Shown piece by piece: positions 1 through 7,100 of a DNA stretch of 8,772 nt. Every line of letters begins with the position of its first letter. Position 1 is the first letter of the stretch. The notes under the pieces are model-generated. The model was not told where the DNA came from. It saw only the letters and a program-made list of their open reading frames with translations, and did not search any database. The stretch comes from Euryarchaeota archaeon UBA226. GTDB taxonomy: Archaea > Thermoplasmatota > Poseidoniia > Poseidoniales > Poseidoniaceae. The stretch covers positions 1 to 8,772 of the forward strand of contig DAWL01000182.1 of assembly GCA_002505935.1 (NCBI GenBank). Direction: 5' to 3'. Both the position numbers and the translations under genes were made by a program.

Positions 1-1
1 T

Positions 2-712
2 ACTTACATTCTGAACGGAGAGAAAATGTGGATAACTGGTGCAGGCTATGCAGACTTCTTCTTCGTACTCGCTAAGACAGACCCTGATGCAGGCTATCGA
101 GGCATGTCAGGATTCATCGTCGAGGCGGATAGCGAAGGATTGAGTCTGGGCAAGAAGGAGGATAACATGGGTCAACGCTGTTCAGATACCCGTTCGGTTG
201 TATTCGATTCTGTCATTGTGCCTGCCGAAAATCTACTCGGCGGAGTTGAAAACCAAGGTTGGCTGAACGCTATGAAAGCCTTTGACATGAGCAGACCAAA
301 CATTGCAGCTCACGCAACTGGCCTTGCTAGAGCGGCCTTTGAGCACGCCCTTCAGTATTCAGACGAAAGAGAGACCTTCGGCAGTAAATTGCACCAACAT
401 CAAGCGATTCAATTCATGTTGGCTGACATGAAAACCAACATTGAGGCCTCACGCCTTCTAACTTGGAAAGCGGCATCTATGATAGATTCGGGGAAGAGGA
501 ATACCGAAGCAGCAGCCCATGCCAAGAGATTCTCTGCAGATATCGCCATGCAGATTGCAACCGATGCAGTGCAAGTTTACGGCGGATATGGTTACTCCGA
601 AGAATACCCAGTAGCGCGACTGATGAGAGCGGCAAAGGTGATGCAAATCTACGAAGGTTCTTCTCAAGTACAACGAATGATCATTGGTAGAGAGATGACG
701 CGAGGACTGTGA
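2..712 (+). CDS. Acyl-CoA dehydrogenase, medium-chain (MCAD) type, 5'-truncated by the window edge
   Basis: FAD enzyme that oxidises acyl-CoA to trans-2-enoyl-CoA in beta-oxidation, passing electrons to electron-transfer flavoprotein; cytosolic. The reading frame is open from base 2, before the first Met at 26, and those codons give YILNGEKMWITG, the family's conserved mid-domain motif, so the gene begins outside the window. About 236 C-terminal residues of a family usually near 380 are present: the end of the beta-barrel domain (MGQRCSDTR, AFDMSRP) and the whole C-terminal helical domain (RETFG, QVYGGYGYSEEYPVARLMR). The Glu in IYEGSSQ (codon 653-655) aligns with the MCAD catalytic base, Glu376 of the human precursor. 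MGQRCSDTR is notably MCAD-like, but substrate length cannot be fixed from this. Its TGA is followed at once by the next gene's ATG, so co-transcription is likely. Confidence 0.95.
   Translation, partial: TYILNGEKMWITGAGYADFFFVLAKTDPDAGYRGMSGFIVEADSEGLSLGKKEDNMGQRCSDTRSVVFDSVIVPAENLLGGVENQGWLNAMKAFDMSRPNIAAHATGLARAAFEHALQYSDERETFGSKLHQHQAIQFMLADMKTNIEASRLLTWKAASMIDSGKRNTEAAAHAKRFSADIAMQIATDAVQVYGGYGYSEEYPVARLMRAAKVMQIYEGSSQVQRMIIGREMTRGL
702..706 (+). promoter_or_regulatory. Shine-Dalgarno-like site for the nucleotidyltransferase gene
   Basis: GAGGA lies six bases before the ATG at 713, inside the end of the acyl-CoA dehydrogenase gene. It matches the pyrimidine-rich 3' tail typical of 16S rRNA and supports the choice of 713 as start. 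The site is short and lies within codons, so it could be chance. Confidence 0.4.
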
Positions 713-1273
713 ATGGTAGCAGCCATCATCCTCGCTGCAGGAGCCAGTCAGAGAATGGGTAGCCCAAAGGCACTACTGCCAATCGCTGATTCGACCTTGT
801 TGCAACGAATTCTAGAGGTTGTGAAAAAGACCTGCAATGAAATCGTGATAGTGACCCGCAAGGAACTACAAGTAGATATCATGTTGAATGCACCTGAATC
901 TAGAATAGTAACCAATCCTATGCCTGAAAACGGAAGAACCGGAACATTACAGGTTGGCTTACTGGCTCTTGAAATCCCCACCGCGGCATTGATTGTTCCT
1001 GTAGATAGACCGGGATTCACCATCGAAACCATAGAAGCATTGCTCAAGGCAGGTGGATGTGCAAGGCCTGTTCATGATGGTAAAGGCGGTCATCCTGTCC
1101 TTCTGGATAGAGAAGCAATCAGGAAAGTGATGGCTGCCGAGGCAAATGAATCGCTTAGAGAAATACTGCAATTCAGCGACGTACAAGTCGAAGGTGTAGA
1201 TTTCTCACTGAATGTGGATAGGCCAGAGGATCTGCAGAAATTAACCCAATGGTATGTGTCGCAAGACACTTGA
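713..1273 (+). CDS. mocA: MobA/MocA-like nucleotidyltransferase (probable molybdenum cofactor cytidylyltransferase)
   Basis: A 186-residue single-domain protein of the MobA-like NTP transferase family (GT-A-type fold), a normal length. The N-terminal nucleotide-binding signature LAAGASQRMGSPKALLP lies at residues 7-23, with the glycine loop, Arg14 and Lys19. GRTGTLQVGL (74-83) matches the family's G-x-x-x-S-L-x-x-G-L region. PVDRP (96-100) holds the metal-binding Asp98, though the family more often has D-Q-P or D-M-P. GGHPVLLDRE (125-134) and the closing NVDRPEDL (167-174) are also family hallmarks. MocA adds CMP and MobA adds GMP to molybdopterin; the XdhC gene next door favours MocA, because XdhC handles the MCD cofactor of xanthine/CO dehydrogenase-type enzymes. 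That is inference from context. Other sugar or lipid nucleotidyltransferases of the fold are less likely. The start abuts the previous stop with no gap. Confidence 0.85.
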   Translation: MVAAIILAAGASQRMGSPKALLPIADSTLLQRILEVVKKTCNEIVIVTRKELQVDIMLNAPESRIVTNPMPENGRTGTLQVGLLALEIPTAALIVPVDRPGFTIETIEALLKAGGCARPVHDGKGGHPVLLDREAIRKVMAAEANESLREILQFSDVQVEGVDFSLNVDRPEDLQKLTQWYVSQDT

Positions 1274-1295
1274 GCAAGAGGCCTCAGCCAGCAGT

Positions 1296-2105
1296 ATGAC
1301 TCAGCGGGTTCTGGAATGGTGTACTCTACGCCTATCCGAAGGCAAACCCGTTGCCATAGCCACCGTTATTGAGGCGTCTGGCTCAGTACCCGGTAAGGTA
1401 GGAGCACGTCTTGCATTGACTGCGAATGAGATATTTGGAACGGTTGGAGGTGCAGGGCTTGAACTCAAAGTAATCAATGCCCTGAAAGAAATGATTCAAG
1501 AGGAAAAGGCCGGAGGAAAAGTAACTACCTATGGTCTCAACAAAGGTGCCAAGGGACTTGAAGTAGTTCCTCTCGACTCTTTATGTGGTGGCAGGGTCAG
1601 CATCTCCATGGAGGTCGTAATGCCGATGCCGCACATACTTTTGATGGGAGGAGGCCATGTTGCCCAATCCATAGCCCATATGTGTCAGGGATTAGGGTGG
1701 GAGCATTCGGTTCAAGATACGAGAGAGGAATTTTCCTCATCAGTAGCATTTCCTGAAGCACGAGAAAGACATTGCAACAGTGTAGAAGACTTCCTTGAAT
1801 CTGAAAACACTGATTCGATCAATAGATTCTCTGATATCTTGTTATTGGGGCACGATTGGAAAGAAGATGAAGACAGACTAATCGGATTACTGAAAATCAT
1901 TGATTCTTCAACGCGCCTTGGAGTCATAGGTTCGAAGAGTAAGTGGAAAGCATTCTCAAAAGCCGCCATCGATGCAGGAATTGACCCCTCAAGACTTGAT
2001 GAGGTCGATTGCCCAATCGGCTTAGATATCGGTGCTGAATCACCTGGAGAGATCGCCGTAGCGGTTGTTGCCGCTGTGCTCAAGAGAATCAAGAATGATC
2101 TTTGA
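1296..2105 (+). CDS. xdhC: XdhC/CoxI-family molybdenum cofactor insertion protein
   Basis: XdhC-type proteins bind molybdenum cofactor, promote its sulfuration and deliver it to xanthine dehydrogenase-like hydroxylases. Residues counted from the ATG at 1296 (269 aa). The N-terminal XdhC_CoxI part shows AIATVIEASGSVPGKVGAR around 20-38, GTVGGAGLE (48-56; many relatives have G-G-G-C-x-E, so the Cys is replaced here) and LCGGRV (96-101). The C-terminal Rossmann part has ILLMGGGH (114-121), an acidic strand end at QDTREE, LLLGHDWKED (183-192), IGSKSK (211-216) and CPIGLDIGAESPGEIA (239-254). All core motifs are intact. An in-frame ATG at 1254 would add 14 residues and overlap the previous gene by 20 bases; I prefer 1296 because family members usually start about 15-20 residues before the first strand. 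The 3' end overlaps the convergent orn gene by 17 bases. No client hydroxylase is in the window. Confidence 0.9.
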   Translation: MTQRVLEWCTLRLSEGKPVAIATVIEASGSVPGKVGARLALTANEIFGTVGGAGLELKVINALKEMIQEEKAGGKVTTYGLNKGAKGLEVVPLDSLCGGRVSISMEVVMPMPHILLMGGGHVAQSIAHMCQGLGWEHSVQDTREEFSSSVAFPEARERHCNSVEDFLESENTDSINRFSDILLLGHDWKEDEDRLIGLLKIIDSSTRLGVIGSKSKWKAFSKAAIDAGIDPSRLDEVDCPIGLDIGAESPGEIAVAVVAAVLKRIKNDL

Positions 2106-2631
2106 AGATATTATCTCGATAATATTTCAACTCCTCAATACTCTCAAGAATATCATCTCTAGCGAGATGAGCACCCTTCTTGCGATACCTTTCCAATTCG
2201 GGGAACCAACTCTTTGCTAATATCTTGACACTTGAGACATCTAGCAGTCTATAGTGTAAGAAGTCGTCTAGAAGAGGCATGTCTTTTCGCAGGAAACGCC
2301 TGTCATTCCATACCGAGTTCCCACATAATGGAGCACTGCCTTTACTACAATACTCTTTCAGAAATTCCAAAGTTGCGGATTCCGCTGCTGACATGGAATA
2401 CTCTGAAGACCTGACTCTTTCTACCAAACCACTAGCATTGTGATGTGAAGTATTCCATTCATCCATCGCTGCTAATTCCTCCTCACTGCATTGAATTGCA
2501 AGATTTGGACCTTCGGAGATGAGATTCAGGTTTCTATCTGTCAATACGGTAGCGATTTCAATAATCGAACAATTGTCGATATCCAAACCTGTCATCTCAA
2601 GGTCAATCCATACAAGCAGATCATCCCGCAT
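2089..2631 (-). CDS. orn: Oligoribonuclease (DEDDh 3'-5' exoribonuclease)
   Basis: Degrades the two- to five-nucleotide RNA scraps left by other RNases, above all dinucleotides including pGpG, in the cytosol. Numbered from the ATG at 2631 (180 aa, the normal Orn length), the DEDDh site is complete: Asp10 and Glu12 in WIDLEMTGLD, Asp110 in CGNSVWNDRRFL, His155 and Asp160 in HLARDD. Orn-specific blocks are also present: IIEIATVLTD, NASGLVERV, ATLEFLKEYC, HYRLLDVSS and ELKYYRDNIF. These separate it from the broader DnaQ/exonuclease family. A GTG at 2643 would add four residues with no family support. The gene converges on xdhC with a 17-base overlap and diverges from the small acidic protein gene across an 80-base spacer. 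Orn is well known from gamma- and beta-proteobacteria, actinobacteria and mitochondria; if the host is an archaeon, ancient lateral acquisition is the likely explanation. Confidence 0.95.
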   Translation of the reverse strand: MRDDLLVWIDLEMTGLDIDNCSIIEIATVLTDRNLNLISEGPNLAIQCSEEELAAMDEWNTSHHNASGLVERVRSSEYSMSAAESATLEFLKEYCSKGSAPLCGNSVWNDRRFLRKDMPLLDDFLHYRLLDVSSVKILAKSWFPELERYRKKGAHLARDDILESIEELKYYRDNIFKDHS

Positions 2632-2711
2632 GTTTCGGGCCACACGTCAGTCGCCTTGATTGCATCGGCGCAGCCGACATCATAATCTGTCAATCGCATC
2701 CTGCTTGCAAC
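2632..2711. promoter_or_regulatory. Divergent promoter region between orn and the small acidic protein gene
   Basis: The longest non-coding stretch in the window, 80 bases between two outward-facing starts (68 if orn begins at the GTG). Promoters for both directions should lie here. TCATAATCTGT (2679-2689) is the most AT-rich patch and sits about 28 bases before the ATG at 2712, the distance expected of an archaeal TATA box for a leaderless transcript. No good Shine-Dalgarno site precedes that ATG, which fits. The match is weak and no transcription start is known. Confidence 0.35.
2665..2677. repeat. Perfect inverted repeat TCGGC-GCA-GCCGA, candidate operator
   Basis: Five-base perfect arms around a three-base centre in the middle of the divergent spacer. 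It could bind a dimeric regulator of orn and/or the small protein gene, or form a small GC-rich hairpin. Arms this short occur by chance often enough that function is only a possibility. Confidence 0.3.
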
Positions 2712-2927
2712 ATGGGGCTGCGAATACTGCTATCATCGCTCACCGAGGACGAACAAGCCTATCTCGAACAATATGACGAATTGGTTGACGATGGTGGAGT
2801 GACCGAGAATGAGCGCAAGTTGCTCGATTTCGCCTACAAGGGATTGGGGCTTACCGAAGAGAGAGCGAAACAACTCGAAGCAGCATGGGATGCTGGCGTC
2901 ATCGTATCGAGCGATGAAGAGGAATAG
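2712..2927 (+). CDS. Small acidic helical protein of unknown function
   Basis: A 71-residue protein with 19 Asp/Glu against 6 Lys/Arg, no signal peptide, no membrane segment and no cysteine, so probably a small cytosolic protein. The sequence reads as two or three amphipathic helices: LTEDEQAYLEQYDELVDD (10-27), a GG turn, then VTENERKLLDFAYKGLGL and TEERAKQLEAAW, ending in an acidic SSDEEE tail. The layout (acidic helix, glycine turn, x-E-R-x-L-L helix, L-G-L-T-E-E-R-A helix) resembles short helical, TerB-like or EF-hand-like segments seen in uncharacterised proteins; that is an impression, not a family assignment. Reality is supported by the clean start after the divergent spacer, protein-like composition and a stop two bases before the next frame. 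It probably shares a transcript with the protease downstream. The opposite-strand frame here is a shadow. Confidence 0.7.
   Translation: MGLRILLSSLTEDEQAYLEQYDELVDDGGVTENERKLLDFAYKGLGLTEERAKQLEAAWDAGVIVSSDEEE
2919..2923 (+). promoter_or_regulatory. Shine-Dalgarno-like site before the TTG start of the protease gene
   Basis: GAGGA ends six bases before the TTG at 2930, the same motif and spacing as seen before the gene at 713. It is the main argument for the longer start. It falls in consecutive Glu codons of the preceding gene, so its purine content may be coincidental. Confidence 0.3.
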
Positions 2928-2929
2928 AT

Positions 2930-4162
2930 TTGAGTGAGCGGTCATCCGCACCCTTCATGCGCTCTGCAATCGCCCTTCTGATAGTAGGCTTGGTTGCTAC
3001 AAGCAGCATGGCAGGTTGCTTCGGTGAAGAAAAGAAGGCTGTCGAAGATGTGAGCGCTGAAGAAGAAGTTTGGCCAGCCTACTCAGTCGTTGCACCAATC
3101 GATACTGGAATCAACGTCTATCACGATCACTTCAGAACCAATGACACCTATCCACAATGGTTGTTGGATGGGCTGGGCGTCAACAAAATCTGCAACCTGA
3201 CATTCAATGGTACCTACGAAGAGAGATTCTCTGCAGACCAAGAAACCTGCTGGAATAATCTTACCACCACCGACGTGGTATACTTCCCTGGAACTAAAAT
3301 CATCGGCACCAGTCCAGATGGAGATTCGGGGACTCTAATTCTCGATGACCCCTCTGACGGGCACGGAACCGCAGTCACTGGATCAGTATTGAACGCCAAT
3401 CCAGATGCGGTCATCTTCTTCGTCGAAGGATTCAGCGATAACGCAGTTCTAGCCGCTGCAAATACTCCATTTGTCGACATTTTGACCACATCATTCGGCC
3501 CAATTGGTTCGGTACCAATTCCTGGCATAGAGGATGCTACAAGGGTAGCCGTGGTAGAGAATGATAAGATTCACACTGGTGCTGCAGACAATACACCATC
3601 TCCAGCAGTTCAGGACCCAACTGCCGGCCCACCTTGGTCGATTGGAGTTTCAGGCTATGCAGAAGAAGATGATGACCAAAAGGAAACGATGAGTGGTTCA
3701 TATCCCGATGTGGCAGCAGACTGGACCCAATATCTCCCCAACCATCAGGATATAGACGGCTATCACACTACAAGTGGGACATCTTTCGCCACTCCTCGAA
3801 CTGCAGGACTACTTTCGAAAGTGATTATGTGGTTAAGAGCTGAATTCAATGACACTGAATCAGGCGCAAGAGATGGTTTCCTCGTCAATGGAAGCGCTAA
3901 AATCTCCAATGATCAAATCCGAGATGCCCTTAACCTCAGCGGTTGGTATCCATCATTCACAACGTGGGACCCAACTTCTGGAACTACGCCAATGTCCCCA
4001 ATCGCACCTTGTACTCAAGTTGGCTGGGGTGTGGTCAATGAAAGCAATGTTATGCCAATTTACGCCCATCTCAACAATTCAGCAACCATGCCAGACAGGC
4101 CTACTGATGTTGTACTATGCATGCAGGCCAATCAGGAAATACGCGAGGCGTATTGGACCTAA
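2930..4162 (+). CDS. Secreted lipid-anchored S8 (subtilisin-like) serine protease
   Basis: Extracellular or cell-surface endopeptidase, likely used on peptides outside the cell. Numbered from the TTG at 2930 (410 aa). A hydrophobic signal segment (13-27) ends in SMAGC, a lipobox with Cys30 as the expected lipidated residue, followed by a charged linker. The S8 triad is intact: Asp58 in PIDTG, His145 in DGHGTAV, Ser285 in GTSFATP. Asn221 in GAADN is the likely oxyanion-hole residue. The catalytic domain starts only about 20 residues after the lipid anchor, leaving no room for the usual I9-type inhibitory propeptide. Four other cysteines (88, 107, 361, 397) could form two disulfides, and several N-x-S/T sequons are present. 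An ATG at 2957 gives a 401-residue protein with an equally good, shorter signal peptide and may be the true start. The gene starts two bases after the small acidic gene. Its stop codon overlaps the stop of the convergent membrane protein gene. Confidence 0.93.
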   Translation: MSERSSAPFMRSAIALLIVGLVATSSMAGCFGEEKKAVEDVSAEEEVWPAYSVVAPIDTGINVYHDHFRTNDTYPQWLLDGLGVNKICNLTFNGTYEERFSADQETCWNNLTTTDVVYFPGTKIIGTSPDGDSGTLILDDPSDGHGTAVTGSVLNANPDAVIFFVEGFSDNAVLAAANTPFVDILTTSFGPIGSVPIPGIEDATRVAVVENDKIHTGAADNTPSPAVQDPTAGPPWSIGVSGYAEEDDDQKETMSGSYPDVAADWTQYLPNHQDIDGYHTTSGTSFATPRTAGLLSKVIMWLRAEFNDTESGARDGFLVNGSAKISNDQIRDALNLSGWYPSFTTWDPTSGTTPMSPIAPCTQVGWGVVNESNVMPIYAHLNNSATMPDRPTDVVLCMQANQEIREAYWT

Positions 4163-7100
4163 GCACTGGCATCTGCCTCAAATGATAGAACCGCTCTACC
4201 CATATTGTCGAAATTGACTCTTGGAATGAAGCCACTGAAATCGGTGGTCAACAGAGCAGAACGTATCTTGTTTGCCATACTCTCATTGAGTTGTATCTTG
4301 TAGCCCTGTCCAGAATCAACCAAACCGTTCATCAAATCGATTACCGCAGCAGAGCATTCTGGACTCATCTTACTCATATCGAGCACTCCTTCGGCCACAG
4401 GTGCCTCTTCAACATCAGGAATTAATCTTGGAGATTGTGAATCATCCTCATCTTCTTCCTTCGATTCAGCAATACTGGGAGTTTTAGGAGCAGAGGTTGC
4501 CGACTCTGATTCTTCAGATTTCTCAGATTTCACCGGAGCCGGTATATCCATTGCTTCCGCAACTACTTGACCTTCTTCGACACTTATCTGGCCCATTCCA
4601 ACTCCCCAACGCTGGAAATACATGACCGCTTGAATGAAGGCTGCAAGGCCTGCAATAATCAATACAATACCGCCTAAAGTCTGGTTATGGTCACCTACCA
4701 AAGCTACGATACCTCCCAATGTAGAAGAGGCCACGCCCATGGCTCTGCGCCAAGCAGATTCAGGATCGATAGCAACCATTGCTCCACCAAACAATATGAT
4801 GATCAATGCGACCAACAAAGTGCTGAAATCGAAACCTGCCCACCAAATTCCAATACAGAAGTAAATCACTCCTAACATTCCCATTCTATCGTTCCAAGCC
4901 CAATAATCGGAGCCATCCTCCGACCAACCCCACTCGGGGTACCATTGTTTCCAAGCAAAGGTTGAGAATGCAATTCCCCACATTACAAGAATCCAGCCAC
5001 CATATCCAGTAACATCTTGGCCAAACACTGAGATGGTTTCCGTCATCCTCTCTACATTGGCCAAAGCGATGACATGTAACAACGGACTGAACAAGAACAA
5101 ATTCCTTTCACCATTCTTGTAGGAATCATAAGTTACCCATGTTGCTGCTAGAACGGTGGAAATTCCATAGTATATGTCGAAAGACAAGAAAAGTAGAATC
5201 AATCCGCTTCCATACATATACTTCTGAATCAGTTCTCGATCTTGATTGGTAGAATGGAAGAGTAGATTTCTTGGACCATCCCGTGTGTCAACTACAGGGA
5301 AACTGAACTTGAACATCGAACCATTTCTCGCCATCAATGAGAAAAGCATGGTAACTATTCCTGATAAAAGAGTGGAATAGCCCATTACTTCGCCTCCACT
5401 CAGGCCATCAACGGTTGCATCTATTGCAGAAGGAAAAGCGATCAAATATGCCCAAGGAGCGAAAACGAATACCTCACTACGACCCGCTGCCCAGCCTAGT
5501 ACGACAATAATTGTCACCATGATCAATAGAAGATATGCGTCCTCAATCAAGACTGCCTGCATAGATACCATCAGTACCAAAGCAGACCAAATGAACGATA
5601 ATCTAGCATCGTGTTCAGGAGGATTTCTTCGGTCCTGAATGATTCTAACAATCATCATCATGGCTAATGCGGCGCCAAACCAACCCAATATTCTAGAGAC
5701 TCTGAAGTCCAACATGTAACCATTACTTAACAACAAATCTGACAAAGCCCCTGTTCCCAATATCTGATTCAAGATCCCTCCTGGCATACCTGGATGTGTT
5801 CCCATGTACAACAGCGTGAATGGTGCGAAATAAGCCACTCCGGTCAAACTGTGTAGCCATATGTTATGGGCCACAATAGCGAACATCGTGAAGAATACCA
5901 AACCACCACTAGTATCCAAGGTTCCAATCAACAACAATCCGATTAGAGCTACCGAATCTGCATTCCTTGACATCTCTGCTTCAGTCAAACCGCGCTTCTG
6001 GAGAATTAGATGAACAGCCAATGGCCCAGCCAACAATATGGCATCAAACAAGAAACGAGACATTTCTAGAGAACCGTTGAAATCTCCATTCTCATGAAAC
6101 TTGATCGACAATGGTAATGCCAAGAACCACAGTATGCTGACAGCAACTGCCCTAGAAACAGCTGTACTCTCCTTAGTGTTCAATACCGCCGAGATTAATA
6201 CTGCAACTGGAAGAGCCAACAAGATGACCCAATACTTGTCAAGTAAGGCTGCGGAATCAACCGAAGCCAAAGATATGCCAAATAGAATCAGGGGGCCTAT
6301 CAATGAGGCTTTGGCCAAAGGTCCCCAACTCTTAGACAACCAATCTGGATTCTCTAAATCCTGAACTTTTGGCTTAGGGACCGTGACCACTCCAGTCTTG
6401 GGGTCGAATACAGGAAGACGTCCTCCGCTTTGTAACATCCAAGCATGTAAGTGGCCAATATCCAGTTCATCCACCTTGCTGAATTTACCCAATGCGAAGT
6501 ATGCTATGGCGATAAGGGCCAATACCAAATTGAATCCATCAAGTTCCGGCATTCCCTTCCAAGTAATCTCAAGACGACCAAATGCTGCCAACAGCGTTGT
6601 CAATCCCATACTGGTAAAAATCGTCAATGATGCTTCCATACGCTGCTTCAATCCCTCGACATCTCTACGAGACACTTCTGCTGCAACAATTAACAGGTAT
6701 AGCGAGAAAGCCCATGGAATCAAACTATTTGCTTCAATCAGCATCGAAGGAGATACGACGACCAGCATCATGGCAATGCGGAATGTGTTGCCTGAGATTC
6801 TACCTAAACGACGTGCCCACTCGCCAATACTTAGCAAAGCCAGAGGGATGATATGGATTAAGTTCCCTTCAATGGAACCCCAAAATTGTACACCCGAAGT
6901 TCGCTCGGCGTGACTCATCCAATCAACGATAAGGAAAGCAAATGCTGCACAGCAGAATGTAGCCTGTCTAACCCAGTGCCTACTATCTGGTTTCCAAAGG
7001 AGATATGGTAGCATCAACAAAGTCACTGCCCAAGTGTACTGATTACTGGGCGAAGGAATCAGGAACAGGGCAAATGCTAGCCCTACTGGCATCCATGGAA

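Noticed and set aside
748..1047. Open frame on the - strand inside the nucleotidyltransferase gene
   Set aside because: Shadow of a well-supported gene whose family motifs run through the whole + strand frame.
3849..4217. A 122-residue + strand frame overlapping the end of the protease gene
   Set aside because: It is out of frame with the S8 protease, whose GTSFATP block and downstream residues are coherent; the alternate product has no recognisable pattern.
4399..4527. Ser/Glu-rich coding stretch considered as a simple-sequence repeat
   Set aside because: The codons vary and no unit repeats in tandem; it is a low-complexity protein linker, not a DNA repeat.
6383..6913. A 176-residue open frame on the + strand inside the giant membrane protein gene
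   Set aside because: It lies wholly antisense to a clear membrane-protein frame; its composition (many Ser, Asn, Thr, Pro and Arg) is that expected from the reverse of hydrophobic codons, and no motif is seen.
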